DNA of 59,984 nucleotides from CAZWUW01 sp964636895 (GCA_964636895.1 CAZWUW010000004.1:1-59984); one strand, 5' to 3'. Positions 32,539-41,538 are shown, counted from the first letter of the stretch. Notes: generated from the sequence alone by a model not told the origin. Translations and numbers: made by a program.

Positions 32539-33459
32539 TTGCAAAAAACACTGCAAGGTAATTTGTTGATTGCTTTTTCCGCTATTGCATTTGCCATCAT
32601 GCCGATACTGGCTAAATATGCTTATTCGGACGGGGCAAATCCTGTTAATTTTCTGGCCACCCGGTTTTTTATTGCCGCATTGACCCTTACGGTCATTATG
32701 CTGATTAAAAAGGATACCTGGCGGCTGGCAGGTAAACAATATATATACCTTATTGGTTTGGGTATCGGCGGCTATGCTATGGTGGCCGGGTTGTATTTTA
32801 CCTCTATTACCAAGATTCCGGTATCACTGGCATCGATGCTGTTATATTTGTATCCGGCGATGGTCATGCTTTATACAGTGGCATCAGGGGCAGAAAAATT
32901 TGAGTTGCGGAAAGCCATAGCGCTTACCTTTTCTATGGGCGGGATAGCGCTGATCCTGGGTTTTCCGGGCCGGGGTTTTGATCTGCTGGGGACGATGATG
33001 GCGGTTGGCGCGGCCTTTTTCTATTCGATATATATTATTACCGGTAAAAGGCTGATGAACAGTATTTCGCCGTTGGTTACCACGACCTTTATGTCCTGGG
33101 CGGCGACGGCGGGATTTGCTGCCTTCGGACTGATAACGGGAGACCTGAACCTGAATTTTGGTAGTATGGCCTGGGGGTCTATTATCACAGTTGCATTGGT
33201 CTCCACAGTGGCCGCTGTTTTGGCTTTTATGAGCGGGTTGCGCATTATCGGCGCTTCCCAGGCTTCGATTATCAGTACGATTGAGCCTTTGGTAACAGCG
33301 GTGCTGTCGCTGCTGTTGTTCCAGGAGGTATTGACCTGGTTGCAGTTTACCGGCGGTGGATTAATTCTGTTGGCCACGGTGCTGCTGCAACTGAAGAGCA
33401 GGGGGGTGAATGTTGATGGATATTGTGAAAACAGTCTTAGAAAAAATCACAGTGGGTGA
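32539..33459 (+). CDS. EamA/DMT family transporter
   Basis: 306 residues from TTG 32539, ten bases after GGAGG. Ten membrane helices in two EamA repeats (LLIAFSAIAFAIMPILAKYAY in the first, GTMMAVGAAFFYSIYIITGKR in the second) and the conserved EPLVTAVLSLLLFQE end mark the drug/metabolite transporter superfamily. Substrate unknown. It overlaps the following thioesterase gene by 44 bases, so the two are coupled; the extra C-terminal residues over the overlap are unlike the family and may be a local extension. Confidence 0.85.
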   Translation: MQKTLQGNLLIAFSAIAFAIMPILAKYAYSDGANPVNFLATRFFIAALTLTVIMLIKKDTWRLAGKQYIYLIGLGIGGYAMVAGLYFTSITKIPVSLASMLLYLYPAMVMLYTVASGAEKFELRKAIALTFSMGGIALILGFPGRGFDLLGTMMAVGAAFFYSIYIITGKRLMNSISPLVTTTFMSWAATAGFAAFGLITGDLNLNFGSMAWGSIITVALVSTVAAVLAFMSGLRIIGASQASIISTIEPLVTAVLSLLLFQEVLTWLQFTGGGLILLATVLLQLKSRGVNVDGYCENSLRKNHSG

Positions 33460-33823
33460 TACTTACGCCCGGCATAATGGGATTGAGGTTTTGCAAATAA
33501 AGCCGGGTTTTGCCAGAGCTGGTATGAAGGTGGCAGCAAATCATTTAAACGCCGTGAACATTACCCACGGAGCCGCGGTTTTTGGTCTGGCTGACCTGGC
33601 TTTTGCCGCTGCGGCCAATTCACATGGTCAGGTGGCGGTAGCGCTGAATATGAACATCAGTTATGTTAAGGCTACAACCCTAGGAGCTGTGCTGACTGCT
33701 ACAGCCACTGAGGACAAGCTCACCAACCGGACCGGCCTGTATCGCATTGTGGTGGAAGATGAAACCGGTGACCTGGTGGCAGTAGCGGAAGGCCTGGTAT
33801 TTAGAAAAGATAAAAAAATCTGA
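33416..33823 (+). CDS. PaaI-type hot-dog thioesterase
   Basis: 135 residues, single hot-dog domain. NITHGAAVFGLADLAFAAAANSHG is the PaaI/YbdB signature with the N-x-x-G-G-like turn (here HGAA) and the helix that carries the catalytic acid, and ALNMNISYVKAT follows. It should hydrolyse aryl- or acyl-CoA esters; the acyl group is unknown. ATG 33416 is nine bases after GGGGGG; the ATG at 33410 is too near. It lies in an operon between EamA and YkvI-type membrane proteins. Confidence 0.85.
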   Translation: MDIVKTVLEKITVGDTYARHNGIEVLQIKPGFARAGMKVAANHLNAVNITHGAAVFGLADLAFAAAANSHGQVAVALNMNISYVKATTLGAVLTATATEDKLTNRTGLYRIVVEDETGDLVAVAEGLVFRKDKKI

Positions 33824-33896
33824 TAAGGTTATTTGCTTTGTGAATAATCATAAAATGCCGTTACCTGCACAAACTACATTTGTGGAGGTGACGGCA

Positions 33897-34961
33897 TTGA
33901 GTTTTACAGCAAGCAAATCCGGAATCACTGTTTTTCAGGTAGCCGCTACTTATATCGGCACTGTGGTCGGGGCCGGTTTTGCTTCCGGCCAGGAAGTGCT
34001 GCAGTTTTTTGGTTATTTTGGCCTGAATGGGGTTTGGGCCTTAATCATCACCACCATGCTGTTTATCTTTTTCGGATGGCTGATTCTGGACCTCGGCCGG
34101 CAGTTAAATGCCTCCTCGCACCTGCTGGTAATCCGGCACGCCGGCGGCAAGTGGGTGGGGACGGCGGTGGATTATGTGATTACTTTTTTTCTCTTCGGGG
34201 CGCTGACAGCTATGGCCGCCGGGGCTGGAGCGATTTTTGCCGAGCAGTTTGGCTTGCCGTTAATTGTAGGTAACGCTGTTATGGTTTTGGCTGCGGTGTT
34301 GACCGTGATGATGGGGCTTGGCGGGGTGGTTACCGCCATCAGTCTGGTAGTTCCGCTGCTCCTGGCAGTGGTATTGGGTATCACTGTCTGGACTTTGTTC
34401 ACCACGCCATTGCACCTCTCTGCCGCGGCAACACTGCCCGGTAAGGCAGCTGTTCCTTTTTGGCCGTTATCGGCAGTGGTTTATGTTTCTTATAATATTG
34501 TCATGTCAGTAGCTGTACTGGCACCTATGGGGGCCAGGGTAGAGGCCCAGGATACATTGAAACGGGGTGCCGTTCTTGGCGGCATCGGTCTCGGTATCGG
34601 GGCGCTGGCTATTTTCCTGGCGCTGCTGGCCAACCTGCCGCAAGCGGCCCGGTACGAAATTCCCATGCTCTATATTGCCGGACGTTTCGCCCCCGCCATA
34701 CAATATGTATACAGCCTGGTGCTTTTTGCTGAAATATATACCACAGCAGTTGGCAACCTTTTTGGTTTTGTGGCCCGATTAACTGATGTGGAGACCGGCA
34801 AAGCCCGGCTGTACATTATCGGCACCGGTTTAGCGGCGATTTTGGCCAGTCAGTTAGGATTTACCACGCTGGTGAGGGTGCTTTATCCCAGTGTAGGTTA
34901 TGCCGGCTTACTGCTGCTGGGCGGTCTGCTGTATGGATATTTCCGACCGCGCCGGATATGA
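33897..34961 (+). CDS. YkvI family membrane protein
   Basis: 354 residues with about ten membrane helices. The first, VAATYIGTVVGAGFASGQEVLQFF, is the distinctive YkvI N-terminus, related to the LeuT/APC-type transporters with an unwound GAGFASG helix. Substrate is unknown. TTG 33897 is chosen because GGAGGTG lies six bases upstream; a GTG at 33840 has no site. It is the third gene of the EamA-thioesterase-YkvI cluster. Confidence 0.85.
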   Translation: MSFTASKSGITVFQVAATYIGTVVGAGFASGQEVLQFFGYFGLNGVWALIITTMLFIFFGWLILDLGRQLNASSHLLVIRHAGGKWVGTAVDYVITFFLFGALTAMAAGAGAIFAEQFGLPLIVGNAVMVLAAVLTVMMGLGGVVTAISLVVPLLLAVVLGITVWTLFTTPLHLSAAATLPGKAAVPFWPLSAVVYVSYNIVMSVAVLAPMGARVEAQDTLKRGAVLGGIGLGIGALAIFLALLANLPQAARYEIPMLYIAGRFAPAIQYVYSLVLFAEIYTTAVGNLFGFVARLTDVETGKARLYIIGTGLAAILASQLGFTTLVRVLYPSVGYAGLLLLGGLLYGYFRPRRI

Positions 34962-35036
34962 TTTTCAGCCGGTGGGAGGAATTTCGGCCCCGCATGTGGA
35001 ATTGAAAATAGTCCATATGTTGTAAAGGGGAGATCC

Positions 35037-35885
35037 ATGTTGTTCAAACGCTTCCTGCTGGGGCTGTTGATCGTAATACTGGTTGCCGTTACAGGGTTTA
35101 CTTCCGGCTATTATTCGGATATGGTTCTAGACAGGATAATACCGGCCGTTAAACTAACAAACTTAAATAAATACCTGGATAAGCTGAAAAACAACCAAAA
35201 ACAGCAGTCCGCCCCGCCGGAAAAAGGTGCACCGGATGCGCCCGGCGAGCCTGAAGTGGCACCGCCGCAGTTCATTTCCGAAGGTGAGGCTGTAACTGCT
35301 GTTAAAAACGTACCGCTAGTCCGGGAAAAGGTGGCCGGCACCAAAGGCACGGCTTTTTCTTTCCAGGCGCAGACAGCTCCTACCGCTACCAGCCCGGTTT
35401 GGGTGATTGCCATGGCTGCCGGGAAACGGGAAACGCTAGACCGGGATATATTGTTCCAGGTTGATGCCATTACCGGACAGGTGCTGGAGATTCAGGAGGC
35501 CGACCTGACACTGGCCGGGTTGAAAATAGGCGCTAACCGCCGGCAGGTGGAGGAAGTGGTCGGCCAGGCAGTCAAGGTTCATAAATCTTATGATCAGGAA
35601 ATCGGACAGAATGTCCGCACCTTTGAATCAGACAGCTTGACCGTGGAATGGGGTAAAAAGACGGGTGCTTTTGCGATCAGTGTTAAATCTTCCGGGATAG
35701 CCACTACCCGCGGTCTGCAAGTCGGGGATGCGTTGGCAAAAGCGTATCGGCTTTATGGCCGTCCGGTATCGGAGCAAGGCGGTCTGGCAGCCTATAAATA
35801 TATTATGTCTGAAAAAGAAGTTTTTTTTATAAAAGCTGAAAAGAATAAAATTACCGAAATAAAAATAGCGGCTACTTCCCGGTAA
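35037..35885 (+). CDS. Membrane-anchored protein, PepSY-like region, unknown
   Basis: 282 residues. An N-terminal membrane helix (LLGLLIVILVAVTGFTSGYY) leads to a coiled, Lys/Gln-rich stretch and a proline-rich linker (residues 55-80), then a globular outer part. VWVIAMAAGKRETLDRDILFQVDAITGQVLEIQ resembles a PepSY unit, and the later LKIGANRRQVEEVVG and LQVGDALAKAYRLYG segments look like two related repeats. I do not recognise a named family. ATG 35037 has AAAGGGGAG upstream. Its end overlaps the convergent DUF502 gene by 14 bases. Confidence 0.72.
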   Translation: MLFKRFLLGLLIVILVAVTGFTSGYYSDMVLDRIIPAVKLTNLNKYLDKLKNNQKQQSAPPEKGAPDAPGEPEVAPPQFISEGEAVTAVKNVPLVREKVAGTKGTAFSFQAQTAPTATSPVWVIAMAAGKRETLDRDILFQVDAITGQVLEIQEADLTLAGLKIGANRRQVEEVVGQAVKVHKSYDQEIGQNVRTFESDSLTVEWGKKTGAFAISVKSSGIATTRGLQVGDALAKAYRLYGRPVSEQGGLAAYKYIMSEKEVFFIKAEKNKITEIKIAATSR

Positions 35886-36426
35886 TTCCGGCGGAGACGA
35901 TAAAAGTCATTAACTCGGCACTGTCGGTTTCCAGCACGGTTACCTGAGTTTTGGGCACCAGCAGCACACTGCCGGCGAAATTATACGACTGGGGAAAATA
36001 AACAGCCACATGATCAATCAGGTTGAATTTATCCAGGGTTTCTCTGGTGATAAAGCCGGCGGCTTTGATGTCACTGCCGGTTACTACCGTGACCAGCACC
36101 GGTTTATCAAAACTTTTTTTGTCCCCGACAAAAGCGCCGATGACATCTTTTACTGTGGAATAAACCAGTTTGACCAGCGGCAGCCGGTTGAATACGGCAT
36201 CTATGTAGTGGAAAAAGCGTTTGGTCATAAAGTTGGTGGTCAGAAATCCGAACAGGGTTACCAGAAGAACTGTGAGCAGCAGTCCCACACCGGGCATTCT
36301 GGTAGGCAGCAGCCGCCCGAGAATACCGTCGGCAAACATAAAAATACTGTAAAACACATAAATAGTCAGGGACACCGGGATAAGGAAAAGTAAACCGTTA
36401 AGAAAGTACTTGACCAACTGTTTCAT
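35872..36426 (-). CDS. DUF502 family membrane protein
   Basis: 184 residues. Two N-terminal membrane helices (FLNGLLFLIPVSLTIYVFYSIF and GVGLLLTVLLVTLFGFLTTN) and the conserved PLVKLVYSTVKDVIGAFVGDKKSFDKPVLV region identify DUF502. Function unknown; the family is widely conserved. ATG 36426 follows GAGGAGG. It converges with the previous gene over 14 overlapping bases, so the two mRNAs are antisense at their ends. Confidence 0.87.
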   Translation of the reverse strand: MKQLVKYFLNGLLFLIPVSLTIYVFYSIFMFADGILGRLLPTRMPGVGLLLTVLLVTLFGFLTTNFMTKRFFHYIDAVFNRLPLVKLVYSTVKDVIGAFVGDKKSFDKPVLVTVVTGSDIKAAGFITRETLDKFNLIDHVAVYFPQSYNFAGSVLLVPKTQVTVLETDSAELMTFIVSAGITGK

Positions 36427-36550
36427 CGCCTATTTTACCTCCTCTTTTCTGGCTGTTAAAGTAGTCTTTATTATGACCACTGTTATTATACCATTTAACG
36501 GCGAGCCGAAAACTGTTTTGTGGTAATTTAATTAATGCTTTTAAATGAAA

Positions 36551-36577
36551 AACGCAGGAGGAATCCTGCTTTTTTTG
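36551..36577 (+). terminator. Intrinsic terminator-like hairpin upstream of the kinase gene
   Basis: GCAGGA-GGAA-TCCTGC followed by TTTTTTT, 80 bases before the kinase start. With no gene ending here on the plus strand it may be a leader attenuator. Confidence 0.55.
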
Positions 36578-36657
36578 ACCGTAAATCTTTTTCGGGAGGA
36601 AAACGCCCTTTTATGATGAATTATTATTAGAAATTATTATCAAAAAGGGTGGATTAA

Positions 36658-38256
36658 ATGAATTACCCGGCTGCGGGGGAAAAATCCGAACAANNNNNNN
36701 NNNAACGTCGTTACCTTTATATGTTGTTAATAGTGTTAGCAACCGGGTTGTTATTGGTAAAGCTTTGGCCGGTGTTATATATTCAGATTTCTACCCCTAT
36801 TTATCTTACTATCCATACTGTGCTTGAATTCCTAAGTATAGTGGTGAGCCTGGCGGTTTTTATTGTAGCCCGGTATAATTATCAGCAGACAGCCAATCCC
36901 AGGGAACTGGTGATATGTATGACCTTTTTCGCGGTTGGCGTGCTGGATTTTGCGCATACATTGTCTTATAACGGGATGCCGGTATTTCTAACCGCTAATT
37001 CAGTCAATAAAGCCTCTACCTATTGGGTTACCGCCCGGCTTATTGAAGGGGTAGGCCTGTTGGCTGCTGTTTTCATTTCGGCCAGGCGTACCAAGGGTTC
37101 ATTGGGGTCTGTGCCATTGTTATTGATGACTTCGGTAATTACCTCGCTGGTGTTGGTAATGGTAGCTTATTACAGTAATAAATGGCCGCCGATGTTTATT
37201 CCCGGTATAGGTCAAACCCCGCTGAAAATCGGGCTTGAGTATGTGGTGATTTTATTAAAGACAGTTTCCCTCGGAATTCTGCTGCGACAGCGGGATGACA
37301 GCTCGGAAAGATATTACCTGCAGGCCGCCCTGATATGCGGGATTTTTGCAGAACTCGCCTTTACCCTCTATTCCAGCGCCTATGATACGTATAACCTTAT
37401 AGGACATATATATAAAATTGGGGCCTATGCCTGCATTTTAAGGGGCCTCTTTGTTTCCTCGGTAGTCAGGTTATATGAAACCAACCGTACCCTAAAAGAC
37501 CAGCAGCGTCTGCTGGCGGAAATCAATGAACGGTTGGCCAAAGCAGACCGGTTGAAGTCGGAGTTTTTGGCCAATACCAATCACGAGCTGCGCACCCCGC
37601 TTACCGCCATCCTTGCTTTTACGGAATTAATGCTGGACGAGGAAACCGGGCCTTTAAATGAGACCCAGCGGGACTATCTGGACGAGATCTATGACAGCAG
37701 CCTGCACTTGCTGAACGATATAAATAATCTGCTGGACCTGTCTAAAATAGAGTCCGATAAAATGCAATTACAGCCGGTACCGGTTAATCTTTATGATCTG
37801 CTGGAACGCAGGGTCAGAAAACTAACGCCGGTCTTAAAGCAGAAAAAGCAGCAGTTTACCTTTGAGATAAGTGAGAATATACCTGAAGTCTGGATTGATG
37901 AGCAGAAAACAACCAAAATCCTGAACAATCTGATTGGCAATGCTTATAAATTTACTCCGGACGGAGGACAAATCTGTTTGAAAATACATTATTTACCGGA
38001 ACATAAAGAATTACTCTGGGTGGTTGAGGATAACGGTATCGGTATCCGGCCGGAGGATCAGGCCATGATATTTGAAAAGTTCCGCCAGGTGGACGGTTCT
38101 GCCGCGCGACTGCACCACGGCACCGGTTTGGGCCTGACCCTGGTAAAACATTTGGTCGAATTGCACGGCGGCCGGATTTGGGTGGAAAGCAAACCGGGTC
38201 AGGGATCCAGGTTCATTTTTACGTTAAAAACAGATGCTAGGTCGGAGGTGGGTTAA
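36658..38256 (+). CDS. MASE3 domain sensor histidine kinase
   Basis: 532 residues, with ten undetermined bases at 36694-36703 near the N-terminus. The MASE3 membrane sensor spans about residues 20-275 (seven or eight helices, FFAVGVLDFAHTLSYNGMP and STYWVTARLIEGVG). The kinase core follows: H-box NHELRTPLTAIL, N-box NLIGNAYKF, G1 VEDNGIGI and G2 GTGLGLTLVKHL. The ligand of MASE3 is unknown. It should autophosphorylate and pass phosphate to the response regulator encoded immediately after. The true gap length is unknown, so the start and frame before it are provisional. Confidence 0.87.
   Translation: MNYPAAGEKSEQXXXXRRYLYMLLIVLATGLLLVKLWPVLYIQISTPIYLTIHTVLEFLSIVVSLAVFIVARYNYQQTANPRELVICMTFFAVGVLDFAHTLSYNGMPVFLTANSVNKASTYWVTARLIEGVGLLAAVFISARRTKGSLGSVPLLLMTSVITSLVLVMVAYYSNKWPPMFIPGIGQTPLKIGLEYVVILLKTVSLGILLRQRDDSSERYYLQAALICGIFAELAFTLYSSAYDTYNLIGHIYKIGAYACILRGLFVSSVVRLYETNRTLKDQQRLLAEINERLAKADRLKSEFLANTNHELRTPLTAILAFTELMLDEETGPLNETQRDYLDEIYDSSLHLLNDINNLLDLSKIESDKMQLQPVPVNLYDLLERRVRKLTPVLKQKKQQFTFEISENIPEVWIDEQKTTKILNNLIGNAYKFTPDGGQICLKIHYLPEHKELLWVVEDNGIGIRPEDQAMIFEKFRQVDGSAARLHHGTGLGLTLVKHLVELHGGRIWVESKPGQGSRFIFTLKTDARSEVG
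36694..36703. other. Undetermined bases (10 N)
   Basis: An assembly gap inside the N-terminal coding region of the histidine kinase. A gap of exactly ten keeps the frame open, but that may be conventional padding. Confidence 1.
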
Positions 38257-38958
38257 TTGGCTAAAATTCTGGTAGTGGATGATGAACCTAAAATCTTGAA
38301 GGTGTTGGAACATTCCCTGCGCCGGGAAGGCTATCAGATTTTTACGGCCACGGACGGTGAACAGGCATTGGATATGGCGGAGCGAATTAACCCGGATTTA
38401 ATTGTCTTGGATCTGATGCTGCCTAAACTGAATGGTTTTGAGGTCTGCCGGATAATAAAGGGCAGACAGGAGGTACCCATCATTATCCTGTCTGCCCGCG
38501 ATGAAGAAGTTGATAAAATTATGGGCTTCACCCTGGGTGTGGATGATTATCAGACTAAGCCATTTAGCCCGGCGGAACTGGTTTTCCGGGTGAAGGCGAT
38601 ACTGCGGCGCAGTAGTTTTACGCCGGAGGGGCAGCAAGCCAAAGATATAATTTGTTTACCCGGATTGCAAATAAACCGGAAAAGCAGGATAGTTAAAGCT
38701 TATGACACCATAGCCGAGCTTACCGCCAAGGAGTTTGAATTGCTCTGGCTGCTGGCGGCCCATCCCAATCAGGTGTTTTCCCGGGCGCAGTTGCTGGAGC
38801 AAATTTGGGATATTAGTTTTTGGGGGGATGAGAATACTGTTACGGTGCATATCAGGAGGTTACGGGAAAAGATTGAAAAAGACCCCGGCAAACCGGATTT
38901 TGTGAAAACAGTTTGGGGAATCGGCTATAAGTTTGAAACAGAGAGCGGGTTGATTTAA
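38257..38958 (+). CDS. OmpR/PhoB-type response regulator
   Basis: 233 residues. The receiver domain has the acidic pair in VVDDEP, the phospho-acceptor Asp in VLDLMLP and the Lys in QTKPF; the C-terminal winged helix has LTAKEFELLWLLAAHPNQVFSRAQLLEQIW and TVHIRRLREKIE. It starts at TTG 38257, directly after the kinase stop and eight bases from GGAGGTGGG, so both are made together. Targets are unknown; the orphan winged-helix gene and the rubredoxin/rubrerythrin genes next door are candidates. Confidence 0.9.
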   Translation: MAKILVVDDEPKILKVLEHSLRREGYQIFTATDGEQALDMAERINPDLIVLDLMLPKLNGFEVCRIIKGRQEVPIIILSARDEEVDKIMGFTLGVDDYQTKPFSPAELVFRVKAILRRSSFTPEGQQAKDIICLPGLQINRKSRIVKAYDTIAELTAKEFELLWLLAAHPNQVFSRAQLLEQIWDISFWGDENTVTVHIRRLREKIEKDPGKPDFVKTVWGIGYKFETESGLI

Positions 38959-39029
38959 TGAAATTGTAATATTTGCGTAATTGTTTTGTAAGTCATCAGG
39001 GTTATACTTTTTACAGGAGGTGTTAGTAA

Positions 39030-39368
39030 TTGGCAGTAGTGCTGGAAACAACAGAAGAAATCTTGCTACCGGGTATTAGTGTCAACAGAATGAAACGTAC
39101 TGTCGCTTTTGGGAACCGCATAATTAAGTTAACATTTAAGGAGTTTGACCTATTTTACATACTGGCCAAAAATCCGCATAAAATCATTTCTAGGGAGCAA
39201 CTATTAAAAGAAATCTGGCATGAAGACGGAACCGACATCGAAAAAGTGGCTGTCCATATGACCCGGTTACGCAAAAAATTGAATCCTGATAAATTCAGGC
39301 ATCAATTAATCAGGACCATTTGGGGTGCGGGGTATTTGTTTGCGCCGGAAGTAAAACGGGCATATTAA
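39030..39368 (+). CDS. Stand-alone OmpR-type winged-helix DNA-binding protein
   Basis: 112 residues, only a Trans_reg_C domain: LTFKEFDLFYILAKNPHKIISREQLLKEIW and VAVHMTRLRKKL then TIWGAGYLF. There is no receiver domain and no upstream frame that could supply one. It starts at TTG 39030 after CAGGAGGTG. It lies 71 bases after the two-component genes and 19 bases before the rubredoxin-flavin reductase gene, so it may be a local regulator of the oxidative stress genes. Without a receiver it could be constitutive or heterodimerise (inference). Confidence 0.8.
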   Translation: MAVVLETTEEILLPGISVNRMKRTVAFGNRIIKLTFKEFDLFYILAKNPHKIISREQLLKEIWHEDGTDIEKVAVHMTRLRKKLNPDKFRHQLIRTIWGAGYLFAPEVKRAY

Positions 39369-39387
39369 CCCTGAAGGAGGAATGGTC

Positions 39388-40032
39388 ATGAAAAAATGGC
39401 GCTGTACTGTTTGTGGCTATATTGAAGAGGGTGCAACCCCGCCGGAAGTTTGCCCGGTTTGCGGGGTAGGGCCGGAGGACTTTGAACTGGTAGTGGAAGC
39501 TGCACCCGCAGCAAATCCTAAAGTGAATTCGACAACTGTGGCGGAAAAAGCCGCTGCTTCGCAAGGTCAGGCTAATACGGCAATTTTTAAACTAACTTAC
39601 GGTTTGTTCATAGTCAGCTCGGTTAAAGACGGCAAGCTAAACGGTCAGGCTTGCAATACCGTCATCCAGGTTACCGGTGAACCGGTGCAGGTGGTTACGG
39701 GGATTAACAAAGCCAACCTCACCCATGATTATATCATGCACAGCGGAATCATTGGCATCAGCATCCTGGGGCAGGACGGCCATGACCTGGTTCGGCGGTT
39801 TGGTTATAAATCCGGGCGGGAACTGGACAAGTTTGCCGGTATTCCGTATACCCTCGGTACAACCGGAGCGCCTCTGGTGGAAGGCGCCATAGCTTATCTG
39901 GAATGCCGCATCAACCGGCAGCGCAGTGTTGATATCGGTACGCATACCCTTTTTGTGGCTGAAGTGGTGGGCGGTGAGGTGCGGGAAGACAGGGAACCTA
40001 TGACCTATGCTTATTTCAGGCAAACAAAATAG
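39388..40032 (+). CDS. Rubredoxin-flavin reductase fusion (high-molecular-weight rubredoxin, Hrb-like)
   Basis: 214 residues. Residues 1-35 are a rubredoxin domain (RCTVCGY and CPVCG, with the second knuckle close by as in rubrerythrins); residues 62-214 are an FMN-binding flavin reductase domain (KLTYGLFIVSSVKDGKLNGQACNT and HSGIIGISIL). It resembles Moorella Hrb, which moves electrons from NADH to flavodiiron proteins. Together with FprA at 19.8 kb and rubrerythrin next door it makes an oxygen/peroxide removal chain (inference). ATG 39388 is seven bases after AAGGAGG; the ATG at 39382 is too close. Confidence 0.87.
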   Translation: MKKWRCTVCGYIEEGATPPEVCPVCGVGPEDFELVVEAAPAANPKVNSTTVAEKAAASQGQANTAIFKLTYGLFIVSSVKDGKLNGQACNTVIQVTGEPVQVVTGINKANLTHDYIMHSGIIGISILGQDGHDLVRRFGYKSGRELDKFAGIPYTLGTTGAPLVEGAIAYLECRINRQRSVDIGTHTLFVAEVVGGEVREDREPMTYAYFRQTK

Positions 40033-40055
40033 ATATAAAAGAGGTGGCAAAAACT

Positions 40056-40571
40056 ATGGCGGATAAAACCATTGCTAATTTAAAGGCTGCTTTTGCCGGT
40101 GAAAGCCAGGCCCGGAACAAATATACTTTTTTTGCTTCAGTGGCAAAAAAAGCAGGCTGGCTGGAGATTGCCGAGATTTTTGAAGAGGCAGCAAGAAATG
40201 AAAAAGAACATGCGGAAATTATTTTTAAGCTTTTGCAAGGTATTGGTGACAGCAAACAAAATTTGCAGGCGGCTATTGCCGGAGAGACTTTTGAGTTTGC
40301 GGATATGTACCCGTCTTTTGCCAAAACAGCAAGAGAGGAAGGTCAGGCAGAGGCGGCGCACTTCTTTGAAGAAGTAGCCAAAGTAGAAGCATATCACGCC
40401 AAACGTTTCCAGGAGCTGCTGACTGCGTTGGAAACCGGGACGCTGCTGCAAGACAGAGAGCAAGTAGCCTGGCAGTGCCGGGAGTGTGGCTATATACATG
40501 AAGGCACCGAGCCGCCGGCGATATGTCCGCTGTGTAGCCACGCCCGTGAATATTATAAACGGCTGCCGTAA
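40056..40571 (+). CDS. Rubrerythrin
   Basis: 171 residues. The four-helix diiron domain has two E-x-x-H-type motifs (FEEAARNEKEHAE and FEEVAKVEAYHAK) plus AFAGESQARNKY, and the C-terminus is a rubredoxin-like domain (WQCRECGYIHEG and CPLC). It reduces hydrogen peroxide in anaerobes with electrons from rubredoxin. ATG 40056 follows GAGGTGG by eight bases. It lies 23 bases after the Hrb-like gene, a likely electron donor in the same operon. Confidence 0.93.
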   Translation: MADKTIANLKAAFAGESQARNKYTFFASVAKKAGWLEIAEIFEEAARNEKEHAEIIFKLLQGIGDSKQNLQAAIAGETFEFADMYPSFAKTAREEGQAEAAHFFEEVAKVEAYHAKRFQELLTALETGTLLQDREQVAWQCRECGYIHEGTEPPAICPLCSHAREYYKRLP

Positions 40572-40606
40572 CTGTGGTTCGGGTGCCCTGCGGCATATAA
40601 GTTAGG

Positions 40607-40723
40607 ATGAATGTTATGCTGAGTGCTTTTTTTGTTACATTAATATTTTTGCTGGTATTAGGCTTCACCCTGACTTCGGTGCCCCGGGACCGGACTGACA
40701 ACCAGGAAAAAAAGAAGGAATAA
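40607..40723 (+). CDS. Possible small membrane protein, 38 residues
   Basis: A frame of 38 residues with one hydrophobic helix (MLSAFFVTLIFLLVLGFTL) and a charged tail rich in Lys and Glu (DNQEKKKE). A weak site (TTAGGATG) precedes the ATG at 40607; the internal ATG at 40616 is an alternative. It lies 35 bases after rubrerythrin. No family recognised. Confidence 0.4.
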   Translation: MNVMLSAFFVTLIFLLVLGFTLTSVPRDRTDNQEKKKE

Positions 40724-40756
40724 GAACAGTAATAAAACATCTAGGCTACAAAAGTT

Positions 40757-40784
40757 TTGTAATCTGGCGCTCACATGGTATAAT
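40757..40784 (+). promoter_or_regulatory. Promoter of the GT2/DUF2304 operon
   Basis: TTGTAA (40757-40762), a 16-base spacer and a perfect TATAAT (40779-40784), 43 bases before the ATG. Confidence 0.6.
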
Positions 40785-40827
40785 AGTATATATTTGTCAA
40801 GCCTGTTTTATATAAGGGTGGTGCACA

Positions 40828-41538
40828 ATGAGAGCGCTTGTGATTATACCGGCATATAATGAAGAAAAAAGTGTGTCCGGTGTTATTCATAAAATTAGAC
40901 AAAATACCGGTATAGATGTGTTAGTGGTTAATGACGGCTCTGCTGATAACACATCCCTGGTGGCCCGTGAGGCCGGGGCTATTGTAGTGGATCTGCCTTT
41001 TAATTTGGGTATCGGCGGCGCGGTTCAGACCGGATATCTTTATGCCAGCAAAAATGATTATGATGTAGCGGTGCAGGTAGATGCCGACGGTCAGCATGAC
41101 CCGGGTGACCTGGGACGGATTATAGCTCCGGTGGCAAAAGGTGAAGCCGACATGGTGCTGGGTTCGCGATACGTAGAAAAGTCAGCTTATAGAGCGCCGT
41201 TAGCCCGGCGGATGGGGATGATGGTTTTTTCCAGTGTGGTTTCCATGATCAACGGCCAGCCAATCAAAGATACTACCAGCGGCTACCGGGCTGTAAACAA
41301 AAAAGTAATTGCCTATTTTGCTGATAATTACCCTGCCGATTACCCGGAAGTTGAGGCCTTGATCTTGCTGAAAAAAGCCGGGTTCCGGATAAAAGAAATT
41401 CCTGTAACGATGGCTGCAAGGACCTATGGCGAGTCCTCCATTACCCCTTTGCGTTCTGTTTACTATATGGTCAAAGTTTTGCTGGCCATTTTTATGAACC
41501 TAATCAGGGTGCACAATAAAAGGAGGCTTGAGCCTTGA
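40828..41538 (+). CDS. Family 2 glycosyltransferase (polyprenyl-phosphate type)
   Basis: 236 residues. The GT-A core shows VIIPAYNEEKSV, VVNDGSADNT, and the DXD-like QVDADGQHDP, followed by GSRYVEKS and the TSGYRAVNK segment typical of dolichol-phosphate-mannose synthase-like enzymes. It should move a sugar from a nucleotide donor to a membrane polyprenyl phosphate. It overlaps the next gene (TTGA), and its neighbours DUF2304 and an SMR-like protein form a common lipid-linked sugar cassette. GGGTGGTG precedes ATG 40828. Confidence 0.88.
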   Translation: MRALVIIPAYNEEKSVSGVIHKIRQNTGIDVLVVNDGSADNTSLVAREAGAIVVDLPFNLGIGGAVQTGYLYASKNDYDVAVQVDADGQHDPGDLGRIIAPVAKGEADMVLGSRYVEKSAYRAPLARRMGMMVFSSVVSMINGQPIKDTTSGYRAVNKKVIAYFADNYPADYPEVEALILLKKAGFRIKEIPVTMAARTYGESSITPLRSVYYMVKVLLAIFMNLIRVHNKRRLEP

